64,000 nucleotides of DNA from Haloarcula marina (GCF_024218775.1 NZ_CP100404.1:2542001-2606000), one strand, 5' to 3'; counted from the first letter of the stretch, positions 1-9,453 are shown. Notes: generated by a model from the letters alone, not told the origin. Translations and numbers: made by a program.

Positions 1-243
1 CGCGTGGTTGACGTAGTAGTACGCCCCGCCGGAACGGGGCATGGCGGTCCCGAGTTCGCTGGCCGACAGCGCCGTGAACATGGCGATGACGCCCCCGAGG
101 ACGAACGCGACGGAGGCCATCGACCCCGCCTTGATGATGGCGTCGCCCGGCAGGACGAAGATGCCCGCGCCTATCATTGTCCCGACCCCGATGGTCAGGG
201 CGGCGAGCGGTCCGAGGTCCTTCGCGAGTTCTTCGTCACTCAT
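1..243 (-). CDS. APC-family amino acid permease, N-terminal part
   Basis: The first 81 residues of a membrane transporter are present; the gene runs off the left edge. The start contains the typical APC-superfamily opening helix with GVGTMIGAGIFVLPG, followed by a second hydrophobic helix, which is the unwound substrate-binding segment of TM1 in this family. It probably moves an amino acid or amine with a cation across the membrane. Its ATG overlaps the end of the upstream stress-protein gene by 8 bases, so the two are almost certainly translated from one message. Some haloarchaeal permeases carry a C-terminal stress domain, but that end is not visible. Substrate is unknown. Confidence 0.85.
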   Translation of the reverse strand, partial: MSDEELAKDLGPLAALTIGVGTMIGAGIFVLPGDAIIKAGSMASVAFVLGGVIAMFTALSASELGTAMPRSGGAYYYVNHA

Positions 244-715
244 CGGCGTCCTCGTCGTCGTCGGGAGTGTTCACGCCCGTCGCTGTCTCCGCGTCAGCGT
301 CCGCGTCCCCCTCGTCGTCCGGCAGGACGACCACCGGACGCTCGTTCTCGGTCACCATCCGCAGGGCGACGTCACCGGTGATGAGTCGGAGGAGTCGGTT
401 TCCGCCCCGAGGGGTGAGGACCACGGCCGTGGCGTCGATGTCCTCGGCCGCGTCGAATATCGTCTCGACCACGTCGGTCCCGTAATAGATGTCCGTCGCC
501 ACGTCGCCGAGGACGGCTTCCGCGGCCTCGAACATCTCCTCGGCCTCCAACTCGCGCTGTTCGACGCCCGCCTTATCGGGGGCGCCACCGGCCTTCTCGA
601 CGACGTGGACGAAGACGGCCTCGCCGAAGTCGTGTCGGGCGAGCGCCCGTGCCGACGTTCGAGCGTCGTCTTCGCTGGCGACCGGGACCAACACGCGGTC
701 CAGCAGGTCAGCCAT
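236..715 (-). CDS. Universal stress protein (UspA family)
   Basis: This 159-residue cytoplasmic protein has one Usp alpha/beta domain. It starts with the beta strand LLDRVLVPVASED and carries near its end the nucleotide-binding pattern G-x2-G-x9-G within PRGGNRLLRLITGDV, followed by PVVVLP. Such proteins bind ATP and often modulate partner transporters. The last 20 residues are an Asp/Glu/Ala-rich tail. It lies immediately upstream of, and overlaps, the amino acid permease, which is a common haloarchaeal pairing and suggests that it tunes that permease. The pair is divergent from trkA. Confidence 0.9.
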   Translation of the reverse strand: MADLLDRVLVPVASEDDARTSARALARHDFGEAVFVHVVEKAGGAPDKAGVEQRELEAEEMFEAAEAVLGDVATDIYYGTDVVETIFDAAEDIDATAVVLTPRGGNRLLRLITGDVALRMVTENERPVVVLPDDEGDADADAETATGVNTPDDDEDADE

Positions 716-903
716 GGCTCTGCCCCCCGGCTACGGGACCGTGCTGTCGGCGCGCCGTCTCCGTCACCGTGGCTGCCCAAATCATACCCTACACAGAGGC
801 GCGCGGCCCTTAACCCTCACGTCTTCCCCCAATCCACGAGATGGAAATACACTTCATGCCGCCGAGTAAAGTGGGTCGATATGTACGACGCGGAGGGTCG
901 CTG

Positions 904-2235
904 ATGTACGTCGTAATCGTCGGTGCTGGCGAAGTCGGTTCCGCTATCGCCGACAGCCTCGCCGACACCCACGACGTGGCCGTCATCGACATCGACGGTG
1001 ACCGCGTAGAGGAACTGGTGTACGACGTGGACGTGCTCGGTGTCGAGGGCGACGGCGCGGACCTCTCGACGCTCGAAGACGCCGAAATCGAGAGAGCGGA
1101 CATCCTCATCGCCAGCACGGACGACGACGAGACGAACATCGTCACCTGCGGGACGGCGATGACGGTAACGGACACGTTCACCATCTCGCGGGTCAAGAGC
1201 GCGAAGTTCCTCCGGACGTGGGAACGGTCCGAACGGGCCTTCGGCGTCGACCACATGGTCGCGACGAACCTGCTGACCGCAGAGACCATCACGCGGGTCG
1301 TCGGCCTGCCTGCCGCACAGGACGTGGAGACGTTCGCCGACGGGGCCGTCCAGATGGCCGAGTTCGAAATCGACGAGTCGAGTCCGGTCGCCAACCAGAC
1401 GGTCCGGGAGGCCGACCGCTACGAGTCGCTGACGTTCGCCGCCGTCCTGCGCGACGACGACGTTATCATCCCGCGCGGGGAGACGGTCCTCGAACCCGGC
1501 GACGACGTCATCGTCATCGGGAGTCCCGAGAGCGTCCACACCTTCGCCAACGAAATCGCTCCCGACGTGGACGGCGCGCGGAACGTCCTCGTCGTCGGCG
1601 GGAGCGACGTTGGCTACCACACCGCACGACTCCTCGAAGAACGCGGGTTGAAACCCCGACTGGTCGAGCAGGACCACGAGCGCGCCCGCGAACTCGCAGA
1701 GGAACTGCCCGGAACCACCGTGTTAGAGAGCGACGCCACCGACCGCGAATTCCTCGAACGGGAACACGTCGCCGACGTGGACATCGTCGTGGCGGCACTG
1801 GACAGCGACGAGAAGAACCTGCTCGCGAGTCTGCTGGCCAAGCGCCTCGGCGCGAACCGCGCCGTCGCAGTCGTCGATTCGGGCGCGTACGTCCCGCTGT
1901 TCGAGGCCGTCGGCGTCGACGTGGCCGTCAACCCCCGCGAGGCGACCGCGGAAGAGATTACGCGCTTCACCCGCGAGCATCAGGCCGAGAACGTCGCCAT
2001 CATCGAGTCCGACCGGGCAGAGGTCCTGGAAATCGAAGTCGACGACGAGAGCGTCCTCGTCGACCGCCCCATCCGCGAATCCGTTGGTGACCTCCCCGAC
2101 GGCGTCGTCATCGGTGCCATCACCCGGAACGGCAACCTCGTCATCCCACGGGGTGACACGGTGCTCGAACGCGGCGACCACGTGGTCGTGTTCGTCGACG
2201 CCGAGGTACTGGAAGCCGCGAGTACCGCACTCTGA
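904..2235 (+). CDS. trkA: Trk potassium uptake regulatory subunit TrkA
   Basis: This 443-residue peripheral membrane protein gates K+ uptake through TrkH in response to NAD(H) and nucleotides. It is a duplicated RCK protein: a Rossmann domain starts at residue 1 (VIVGAGEVGSAIA) and a second one at about residue 231 (VLVVGGSDVGYHTA), each followed by a TrkA-C domain (about 140-215 and 365-440). The ATG at 904 is preferred over an in-frame ATG at 841 because GGAGG lies 7 bases before it and because the Rossmann strand begins right there. The stop is 2 bases before trkH, so the two form an operon. Confidence 0.95.
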   Translation: MYVVIVGAGEVGSAIADSLADTHDVAVIDIDGDRVEELVYDVDVLGVEGDGADLSTLEDAEIERADILIASTDDDETNIVTCGTAMTVTDTFTISRVKSAKFLRTWERSERAFGVDHMVATNLLTAETITRVVGLPAAQDVETFADGAVQMAEFEIDESSPVANQTVREADRYESLTFAAVLRDDDVIIPRGETVLEPGDDVIVIGSPESVHTFANEIAPDVDGARNVLVVGGSDVGYHTARLLEERGLKPRLVEQDHERARELAEELPGTTVLESDATDREFLEREHVADVDIVVAALDSDEKNLLASLLAKRLGANRAVAVVDSGAYVPLFEAVGVDVAVNPREATAEEITRFTREHQAENVAIIESDRAEVLEIEVDDESVLVDRPIRESVGDLPDGVVIGAITRNGNLVIPRGDTVLERGDHVVVFVDAEVLEAASTAL

Positions 2236-2237
2236 GT

Positions 2238-3806
2238 ATGCTCGGAGCGTCGGTGCGCGCGGACGTCCGCGTCGACTGGCGAGCGGCGGTGTCGCTGGTC
2301 GGCAGCGTCGTGAAGTACCTCTCTGTCGCCATGCTGGCACCGATGCTCGTCGCGCTGTACTACGGCGAGGACGTGGGCGTCTTCGGCGTCTCAATCGTCC
2401 TGACCGTCTTCTTCGGCATCGCGCTCGAACGTCTCGACGACGACCCGGACCTCGGCGCGCGCGAGGCGTTCCTGATGGTGTCGCTGACGTGGCTGGTCGT
2501 CGCCGTCGTCGGCGCGGTTCCGTACGTGCTGGCGGGCATGGGAACCGCCTCGACGCTCGCCGACCCCGTCAACGCGCTGTTCGAGTCCATGTCGGGATTC
2601 ACGACGACTGGCGCGACCGTGATGGGCCAAATCGGGTTCGAGCGACACTCGCACGCACTGCTGCTGTGGCGACAGTTGACCCAGTGGCTCGGTGGCATGG
2701 GCATCGTCGTCCTCGCCGTCGCCATCCTCCCCGAACTCTCCGTCGGCGGCGCGCAGTTGATGGACGCCGAAGCGCCGGGACCGGGCATCGAGAAACTGAC
2801 GCCGCGCATCGCCGAGACGGCCCGCATCCTCTGGCAGGCGTACCTCGGCCTCACCGTCCTCCAATTCCTCCTCTTATATGGGCTTCACCTCGCCGGGTTC
2901 GCGCCGAACATGGGCCTGTACAACGCCGTCGCCCACCCGCTGACGACGATGCCGACCGGTGGCTTCTCGCCCGCCGCGCGCTCCATCGAGGCGTTCTCGG
3001 CGGCGGTGCAGTGGGTCATCATCCCGTTCATGGTCGTCGCCGGGACCAACTTCGCACTCGTGTGGAAGGCCACGCAGGGGCGGCCGCGGGTTTTCGCCGA
3101 AGACGGCGAATTCCGCTTCTACGCGGGCGTGATGGGCGTCCTGACGGCCGTCGTCGCCGGGCTCCTGTTCGCGGGTCTCGGTCCGGGCCTCTCGGCGATT
3201 CCGACCGAAGTGCGTCCGATTCCCGGAAGTACGGAGCGAGCAATCCGGCACGCCGCCTTCCAGGTCACGTCCATCGTGACGACGACCGGATACGCGTCGA
3301 TGGACTTCAACACGTGGAGCGAACCCGCGAAGTACCTCCTGCTGTTCGGGATGTTCGTCGGCGGGTCGGCGGGGTCGACTGGCGGCGCGATAAAGGTCGT
3401 CCGCTGGCTGGTCGTTCTCAAGTCGCTGAAGCGGGAACTGTTCACCACGATTCACCCCGAGGCCGTCTCGCCGGTCAGACTCGGCGGGCGCCCCGTCGAC
3501 GAACGTGCGATTCGTGGCATCTACGCTTTCACGCTGCTGTATCTGGTCATCTTCTTCGTCAGCGTCGCGGTCGTGTTCGTCGACGCCGTCCGCATCGACT
3601 ACCAACTCAGCGTCCTCGAAGTGATGTCCGCCGTCGCCGCGACACTGGGCAACGTCGGCCCGGGATTCGGGGCGGTCGGCCCGATGAACGGCTACACCGA
3701 CTTCGCGTGGACGAGCAAGGTGTACATGGTCCTGCTGATGTGGGCCGGGCGACTCGAGATACTGCCGGTGTTCGTCCTGCTGACCCGTTCCTACTGGCAA
3801 TCTTGA
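2238..3806 (+). CDS. trkH: Trk potassium transporter membrane subunit TrkH (copy 1)
   Basis: This 522-residue integral membrane protein is the K+-conducting subunit. The four pore-loop signatures are visible in order: FTTTGATV (about residue 119), TMPTGGFSP, VTTTGYAS and LGNVGPGFG, and the cytoplasmic GSAGSTGGAIKVVRW loop after the third repeat is intact. It directly follows trkA, with which it forms the complex. In high-salt archaea, potassium is the main compatible solute, so this is a core osmoadaptation system. A closely similar second copy lies 400 bases downstream on the other strand. Confidence 0.95.
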   Translation: MLGASVRADVRVDWRAAVSLVGSVVKYLSVAMLAPMLVALYYGEDVGVFGVSIVLTVFFGIALERLDDDPDLGAREAFLMVSLTWLVVAVVGAVPYVLAGMGTASTLADPVNALFESMSGFTTTGATVMGQIGFERHSHALLLWRQLTQWLGGMGIVVLAVAILPELSVGGAQLMDAEAPGPGIEKLTPRIAETARILWQAYLGLTVLQFLLLYGLHLAGFAPNMGLYNAVAHPLTTMPTGGFSPAARSIEAFSAAVQWVIIPFMVVAGTNFALVWKATQGRPRVFAEDGEFRFYAGVMGVLTAVVAGLLFAGLGPGLSAIPTEVRPIPGSTERAIRHAAFQVTSIVTTTGYASMDFNTWSEPAKYLLLFGMFVGGSAGSTGGAIKVVRWLVVLKSLKRELFTTIHPEAVSPVRLGGRPVDERAIRGIYAFTLLYLVIFFVSVAVVFVDAVRIDYQLSVLEVMSAVAATLGNVGPGFGAVGPMNGYTDFAWTSKVYMVLLMWAGRLEILPVFVLLTRSYWQS

Positions 3807-3849
3807 CACTACGAAAACATTTATTGGAGATGTAACTCAGTGTAGTGGT

Positions 3850-4200
3850 GTGGACGATACCTCCGACCTCTTCGAGCTACTCGCTTCTACGCGTCGTCGG
3901 CAGGCCCTCGTGTTATTGTGTGACTCGCCGGAGATAGCGGTTCCCGAGGGATTCCAGACGCGGACCGAGGCTATCGAGGAACCGGTCACGGCAGACTCAG
4001 GTCCGGTTCTCCCGAGCGACCGGTCGGACCCCGTCATCGAACTGTATCACAGCCACCTCCCGAAACTCGACGCCGCCGACCTGGTGGACTGGGACCGGCA
4101 GCGCGGCGTCGTCAGCCGCGGTCCGGCGTTCGGCGAGGTGCGACCCGTGGTAGAGCTGTTGGCCGAAAACGCCCACGAACTGCCGGACGGCTTTCTCTGA
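3850..4200 (+). CDS. Small winged-helix-like protein (DUF7344-type)
   Basis: This 116-residue cytoplasmic protein starts with GTG. Its opening, LFELLASTRRRQALVLL, matches the start of haloarchaeal DUF7344-like winged-helix domains, and the C-terminal half (YHSHLPKLDAADLVDWDRQRGVV) has the recognition-helix/wing pattern of small ArsR-like regulators. An insert of about 30 residues separates the two parts. It sits between two trkH genes, convergent with the second. A local regulatory role in potassium uptake is an inference from position only. Confidence 0.7.
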   Translation: MDDTSDLFELLASTRRRQALVLLCDSPEIAVPEGFQTRTEAIEEPVTADSGPVLPSDRSDPVIELYHSHLPKLDAADLVDWDRQRGVVSRGPAFGEVRPVVELLAENAHELPDGFL

Positions 4201-4205
4201 GCGGG

Positions 4206-5741
4206 TCAGCGGCTCCAGAACGAGCGCGTGAACACGACGAGGACCGTGATGATTTCGAGGCGTCCCGCCCACATCAGTAGAATCATCAGGGCCTTCGTGG
4301 TGTCTGGGAGCATCAGATACGACCCGAACGGGCCGAGACGGCCGAACGCCGGGCCGATGTTGCCGATGGCCGCGAGACTCGCCCCGACGGCTTCCAGCGG
4401 CGTGAGCGTGATGCCGACGCGACTCGCGTCGAGCGAGATGAACACCGTCGCGAGGGCGAACAGGACCAGATAGAGGAGCGTGAAGCCGACGACGCCCCGA
4501 ATCGCCTCCTCGTCGACGACGATGTCGCCGAGGCGGACCGGTTGCACGGCGTCCGGGTGACTGGCGTGGAACAGTTCCCGCTGGAGCGCCTTCAGGACAA
4601 TGAGCCAGCGCACCACCTTGATGCCGCCGCCGGTTGACCCTGCCGACCCGCCGACGAACATCACCAGTATAAGCAACAACTGGCTGTGCGGCGTCCACTG
4701 GGCGAAGTCGCTCGTGGCGTACCCCGTCGAGTTCATCAACGACGCGACCTGAAACGCGGCCTGCCGGAGTGCGTTCTCCACGACGCCCTCCGTCGTGCCG
4801 CCGATGGCGAGCGACGGCGCGGCCCCCGAGAAGAGGAGGCCGAAGAGCACCGCGGTGAAGACGGCCGTCGCACCTGCGTAGGCCCGGAACTCGGTGTCCT
4901 CCAGCGGCGCGCGCACGTCGCCGTCGAAGAGGTACCAGAACAGCGCGAAGTTGGTCCCGGCGACGACCATGAACGGGATGATGACCCACTGCACCGCCGC
5001 CGAGAAGGCGGCGATGCTCTCGCCTTTCGTCGAGAACCCGCCGGTCGGGAGCGTCGAGAACGCGTGCGCGACGGCGTTGTAGAGGTCCATGTTCGGTGCG
5101 TACCCCGTGAGATGCAACCCGTAGAGGATGCCCGCGAGCAAGACGGTGAAGGCGAAGTACGCCTGCCAGAGGATGCGCGCCGTCTCCGCGATTCGCGGCG
5201 TCAGTTTCTCCAGACTCGGGCCGGGCGCTTCCTCGCTGATGAGTTGCGCCCCGTTGACCGCCAGTTCCGGCAGGATAGCGACCATGAGGACGATGATACC
5301 CATGCCACCGAGCCACTGGGTCAACTGCCGCCACATCATGACGGCGTGGGAGTGGCGGTCGGTGCTTATCTCGCCCATCACAGTCGCGCCAGTCGTCGAG
5401 AAACCGCTCATCGACTCGAACAGCGCGTTGACGGGGTCGGCGAGCGTCGAGGCGGTTCCCATGCCAGCCAGCACGTACGGCACCGCGCCGACGACGGCGA
5501 CGGCGAACCACGTGAGCGCGACGAACAGCAGCGCCTCTCGCTCGCGGAGGTCGGTTCCGGGGTCCAGTCGCTCGACGGCCACGCCGAGGAGGACGGTTCC
5601 GACGATGGAGACGCCGAAGACGCCCGCGTCCTCGCCGTAGTACAGCGCGACGACCAGCGGGACGAGCATCGCCACCGAGAGGTACTTCACGACGCTGCCG
5701 GTGAGGGCGACGCTCTTCCGCCACTGGACGATGGTGTTCAT
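4206..5741 (-). CDS. trkH: Trk potassium transporter membrane subunit TrkH (copy 2)
   Basis: This 511-residue membrane protein has the same four pore-loop signatures as copy 1: FSTTGATV, TLPTGGFSTKG, MNSTGYATS and IGNIGPAFG, plus the GSAGSTGGGIKVVRW loop. It is clearly a paralogue of copy 1, especially over the first 200 residues. It has no trkA of its own and is oriented head-on to trkA-trkH. Its stop is 5 bases from the end of the winged-helix gene. A TATA-like TTTTAATA on this strand near 5873 suggests a 5' leader of roughly 100 bases, long for a haloarchaeon. It may use the neighbouring TrkA or a stand-alone TrkA elsewhere. Confidence 0.93.
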   Translation of the reverse strand: MNTIVQWRKSVALTGSVVKYLSVAMLVPLVVALYYGEDAGVFGVSIVGTVLLGVAVERLDPGTDLREREALLFVALTWFAVAVVGAVPYVLAGMGTASTLADPVNALFESMSGFSTTGATVMGEISTDRHSHAVMMWRQLTQWLGGMGIIVLMVAILPELAVNGAQLISEEAPGPSLEKLTPRIAETARILWQAYFAFTVLLAGILYGLHLTGYAPNMDLYNAVAHAFSTLPTGGFSTKGESIAAFSAAVQWVIIPFMVVAGTNFALFWYLFDGDVRAPLEDTEFRAYAGATAVFTAVLFGLLFSGAAPSLAIGGTTEGVVENALRQAAFQVASLMNSTGYATSDFAQWTPHSQLLLILVMFVGGSAGSTGGGIKVVRWLIVLKALQRELFHASHPDAVQPVRLGDIVVDEEAIRGVVGFTLLYLVLFALATVFISLDASRVGITLTPLEAVGASLAAIGNIGPAFGRLGPFGSYLMLPDTTKALMILLMWAGRLEIITVLVVFTRSFWSR

Positions 5742-5900
5742 CGGGCCGTCGCCGCCTGTGCTGTCGAACTCGTCGGTCCGGTGCGACCCGCTCGTGCCGA
5801 CGGCGGCCGTCCAACCGGGCCGCCAGCCTGCTCTCCGGTCATCCTACGTAGCGTGGTGACGCGGGCACGGTATTAAAACCGGGAGAGTCCACCCGCGACT

Positions 5901-6569
5901 TCAGTCCTCTCGCCTTCCGTTCTCTCCCATCAGGGACGAGACGACGAGTCGCTTGATTCCACGTCGAAGGAGGCCACTGGCGGCAGGTTGGGAGATATCC
6001 AGGTCGGCGGCGACCTCGCTGAGAGTCGCGTTCCGTGGCTCTTCGAAGTATCCGGTTTCGACCGCGACGAGGAGTGCTTCTCGTTGGCTATCGGTCAACC
6101 CAGCGTCCGTATCGGCAGGACTGGCGTATTCGTTCACGCGCAGTAATTCGATATCGATCTCGTTCTGCTGTGCGTAGTCCCAGAAGTCGGCAAGACCCGC
6201 TCGGTCGGGCATCCACACCGACAGGACCCACGCGTCCCCTTCGTTCTCCATGTCGAGTATGAGACCGTTCGCCGTCGAGATGACCGGCGAGAGAATCTTC
6301 GCTTTGTCCGTATACTCGAAGCTGTAGATGGCTTCGCCGTCTCTGGTTTCGAGCACCCGTTCGAAGTCGTCGATAGTGGTGTCGTTCCGTAATCCCTCCT
6401 CGAATCGGAGGAAGTCAGATGACTCTATGCGATAGAAGAACTTTCCAGATGTCGGGTCGGTACCTGCCTCCGACACCGACCTGACTTTCGAACTGCTGTC
6501 GTGAGAGACGGTCTCTGTGAGGACGATGTCGGGGTGGTTGACCCGGACGACGGCTTTAATATCGGTCAT
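5901..6569 (-). CDS. Bat-type helix-turn-helix transcriptional regulator
   Basis: This 222-residue protein ends in an HTH-10 domain (about residues 155-215; LTDSQREALLVAVETGYFEEP followed by LSEVAADLDISQPAASGLLRR), the DNA-binding module of the bacterio-opsin activator family. The N-terminal 150 residues resemble the usual effector-sensing region of that family but I see no GAF or PAS signature. It ends in a lysine/arginine-rich tail. It is alone, downstream of the second trkH on the same strand and in front of a long gap. Target genes are unknown. Confidence 0.85.
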   Translation of the reverse strand: MTDIKAVVRVNHPDIVLTETVSHDSSSKVRSVSEAGTDPTSGKFFYRIESSDFLRFEEGLRNDTTIDDFERVLETRDGEAIYSFEYTDKAKILSPVISTANGLILDMENEGDAWVLSVWMPDRAGLADFWDYAQQNEIDIELLRVNEYASPADTDAGLTDSQREALLVAVETGYFEEPRNATLSEVAADLDISQPAASGLLRRGIKRLVVSSLMGENGRRED

Positions 6570-7480
6570 TGTTCGTCATCATGATAGCTGTTAGCAGTAT
6601 CGAGCGTGAAACGAATGGTGTTCGAGATGCTCGGCGAAGACCGTATAGCCCTTCCGGGTACTGGGCCCACGCAGTGGCCGCGTGGTGAGGCATCGTACTC
6701 GGACGCCCACGGTTTCTGCATACGGCGAGGCTACCCAAGTACTTACGTCTCATATCCGAGGGTCAGACCGGATGAGAAGCGTAGAAATTACCACAGAAAT
6801 CACTGCGTTACCGTATTCGCCGGTGGCTACTTCGGTTTTTCAATGCCGTGACTGAACAGCGTCGCCCAGATTCCCTCCAACTGACTGGTCAGGGACGACG
6901 GGTTGGCCCCTGCGGGGAGATAGAATTTTGAGCGCGTGGCACTAGCCTGACCGTCGGAGCGGTTTCGTTGTGGCATACACGTGAACGGACGACCCGTTAC
7001 CGCATCGGTTTCTAGCTTAACCGTATAACCAGTTTATATACCTCCCGGAAGCACTCGGTCGGTGAAAACAACTGAGAGGCGAGTACAAAGGGCGGCTACT
7101 CCCCACGGGGTAGGGCCCGAGAGACGCTCGTGTGTTCCACCTCGCGACAGACGAGATAACACTCACTGACCCTTCACCTATTCTGTCGTCAGGTGGCCCA
7201 TTCTCACTTGCCCCCAGAGCACCGCCCGACTGGTGCCGACACCCACATTCTCCAGTACACTTTTTAGCAGATTCTGAGCGGTGCGACGGGACCAGTCGCG
7301 TGAAATCACGCTTCCGACGCCGACTCGCACCGTTCTTGGCGCACCGCGAAACCACCGGAATCCGGTCGTTCGCGAGTCCGACCGCGACTGTTGGCCCCGT
7401 CTCTTCGGCGGTATTGACAGACAGCGGGAGATATTGAGAGAAGGGAAAGGCTGATACGCCCGGCCGGGGGAGTCCCGAAC
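6570..7480. other. Long intergenic region, no convincing protein gene
   Basis: This 0.9 kb stretch has lower and more even base use than its flanks. The longer open frames in it lack haloarchaeal acidic composition and any domain. The clearest signal is a TATA-like TTTATATA at 7033-7040 with a GTG at 7062, 26 bases from its centre, which would open a 35-codon frame (7062-7169). That could be a microprotein, a non-coding RNA start or chance. The last 100 bases presumably hold the phoU promoter. It may be a decayed mobile element or a regulatory RNA locus. Confidence 0.4.
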
Positions 7481-8161
7481 ATGCCACGCGAATCGTATCA
7501 GGAGCTACTCGAATCGCTCCGCGAGGACGTGCTCTACATGTCTGAAGTCGTCCTCGACCGTCTGCGTCTCGGATTGAGCGCCCTCGAACAGAAGGACGAG
7601 GAAGCCGCCATGCAAGTCATCGAAGGCGACGACGAAATCAACCAGTTGTATCTCGATTTGGAACAGGACTGCATCGACTTGCTGGCGCTCCAGCAACCGG
7701 TGGCCTCCGACCTCCGCTTCATCGCCGCGTCGTTCAAAATCATCACCGACCTCGAACGCATCGGCGACCTCGCCACCAACCTCGGCGAGTACTCGCTGGA
7801 GGCCGAACGCGACGTGTTCCCGGAGGTCGACATTCAGGAGGTCGGGGAAGTCGTCGTCGGGATGGTCGAGAACGCGATGGAGGCCTACGACAGCGAGGAC
7901 ACCGACCTCTGTTACACCATCGCCGACACCGACGACGAGGTCGATAGCCGATGTGAGTCCGCGTCCGAAGCGGTCGTTCGAGACCTCATCGAGCGCCAGA
8001 TAGACACCGAATCCAGCGAAGGCGAAATCGAGCAGTTGATGTCCGACGTCTCCAGACTGCTGTTGACCATCCGGGACATCGAACGGGTCGGCGACCACGC
8101 CGTCAACATCGCCGCCCGCACCCTCTACATGGTCGAGAACGACGACGACCTCATCTACTGA
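7481..8161 (+). CDS. phoU: Phosphate uptake regulator PhoU
   Basis: This 226-residue cytoplasmic protein consists of two PhoU three-helix repeats. Each has the family metal-binding style acidic motif: the first reads ERIGDLATNLGEYSLEAE and the second ERVGDHAVNIAARTLYM. PhoU proteins signal phosphate sufficiency to the Pst transporter and control histidine kinases or transcription. No pst gene is next to it, so this is a stand-alone copy. Its last 7 bases overlap the end of the convergent MscS gene. Confidence 0.93.
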   Translation: MPRESYQELLESLREDVLYMSEVVLDRLRLGLSALEQKDEEAAMQVIEGDDEINQLYLDLEQDCIDLLALQQPVASDLRFIAASFKIITDLERIGDLATNLGEYSLEAERDVFPEVDIQEVGEVVVGMVENAMEAYDSEDTDLCYTIADTDDEVDSRCESASEAVVRDLIERQIDTESSEGEIEQLMSDVSRLLLTIRDIERVGDHAVNIAARTLYMVENDDDLIY

Positions 8162-9366
8162 CCGCGCCGTTCGAACTGCTCGGCCGTCGGTCGCTCTCTC
8201 GTCGCGTCCCCGTTTTCCGCGACCCGGAATCCACCGGACTCCTCCCGTCCGAGGAGTTCTCGCTGCGGGTAGGGAATCTTGATGCCCGCGTCGTCGAGGG
8301 CCGCTTTCGCCTCGCGGACGACGGCCGCTTTCGTCATCGCCCGCTTGGCCGCGCTCGGGTGGTCTATCCAGAACCGACACGCCAAGACCACCGCCGAGTC
8401 GCCCAGTGAGGTCGGGACGACCTGTGGCGTCGGGTTCGCCAGCACTTGCGGCACGTCCGCGAGTGCGTCGTCGATGGCCGCTTCGGCCCGTTCCACGTCC
8501 GCCTCGTAGTCGATACCCACCTCGACAGAAAGCCGGAGGTGGTCGAGACTCGTCCGGTTGGTGACCGTCGCGTTCGCCACGTTGTCGTTCGGGATGACGA
8601 TTTCCTCGCCCGACGCGTTTCGCATTCGGGTGTTGATGATGGTGATGTCCGTGATGATGCCCTCGTCGTCGTTGATGACGACCCAGTCGCCGATTTCGAA
8701 CGGCCGGGCGAACATCAGCACGAACCCGGCGATGAGCGACCCGATGGTCGACCGGGCGGCCGTCCCAACAACGATGCCGACGAAGCCCGCGCCGACCGCC
8801 AGACTGCCGAGTCCCACGCCCCACACCGAGAGCGTGACGATGCCAGCGCCGACCAGCACCACTACCTGAAGCACCCGGAAGACGATGCCCTGCTGGTGCT
8901 GGTTCAGCACGTCCGACTCGTCGGCGTACTGCTCGATAGAACTCTCCAGTAGGTCGATACCCGCGAGCGTCCCGCCGAAGAGGGCGACGGTGGTCAGCGC
9001 CTTCCCCAGCGTCGGAATCCACGTCGCCATCGTCGCCACCGCGATGAGGGCGAGGTCGACGAACCCCCACACCACCAATCCCGCCAAGCCAGCGGCGAGC
9101 AACACCGCTAACTGGAGCGTTCGGACGACCGCAGTCACGGGGAGTTGCCAGTCGATGTCCGGCGGGTCGAACGGGACCCTCTCGTGGCCGAAGACGAGAT
9201 ACGTCGTCGAGCGATGGACCGTCGACACCACCCGCGGCGTGAGGACGATGGCGGTCACCAGCGCCGCGACCGTCAGGATTACCGTCGCTGCGACACGCGC
9301 CTCCGTCGTTACCAACCCCTCCAGAAACGCCCGGAGGTCGGCGATGTAGTCTAGCACGACCGTCAC
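8155..9366 (-). CDS. Mechanosensitive ion channel of the MscS family (copy 1)
   Basis: This 403-residue membrane protein has an N-terminal set of about four transmembrane helices followed by the MscS pore helix and beta domain. The pore-lining region GSLAVGAGFVGIVVGTAARS and the following TIGSLIAGFVLMFARPFEIGDWVVIN and EEIVIPNDNV are diagnostic. It should open on hypo-osmotic shock to release solutes. The C-terminal tail of about 40 residues is polar and probably disordered. A second MscS with the same architecture is found at 59.9-61.1 kb. Confidence 0.92.
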   Translation of the reverse strand: MTVVLDYIADLRAFLEGLVTTEARVAATVILTVAALVTAIVLTPRVVSTVHRSTTYLVFGHERVPFDPPDIDWQLPVTAVVRTLQLAVLLAAGLAGLVVWGFVDLALIAVATMATWIPTLGKALTTVALFGGTLAGIDLLESSIEQYADESDVLNQHQQGIVFRVLQVVVLVGAGIVTLSVWGVGLGSLAVGAGFVGIVVGTAARSTIGSLIAGFVLMFARPFEIGDWVVINDDEGIITDITIINTRMRNASGEEIVIPNDNVANATVTNRTSLDHLRLSVEVGIDYEADVERAEAAIDDALADVPQVLANPTPQVVPTSLGDSAVVLACRFWIDHPSAAKRAMTKAAVVREAKAALDDAGIKIPYPQRELLGREESGGFRVAENGDATRERPTAEQFERRGQ

Positions 9367-9453
9367 CAGTGACCTTGGTGTGAAAAAAGCGACTGTCGCG
9401 CTATCAGTCCTGAGAGCGGCCGCGCGTCGCCTGTCACAGCCATTTCCGATTCC

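Noticed and set aside
3997-5814. 605-codon plus and minus frames overlapping the second trkH
   Set aside because: They are Arg/Pro-rich shadows of the trkH frame, lack a domain, and disappear when the real frame is translated.
4686-5876. Long plus-strand frame opposite trkH copy 2
   Set aside because: It is antisense to clear TrkH signatures and is Arg/Glu-rich without any motif; it is a GC-bias artefact.
7017-7487. 156-codon minus-strand frame in the gene desert before phoU
   Set aside because: It has basic, Ser/Gly/Pro-rich composition unlike haloarchaeal proteins and would overlap the phoU start and promoter.
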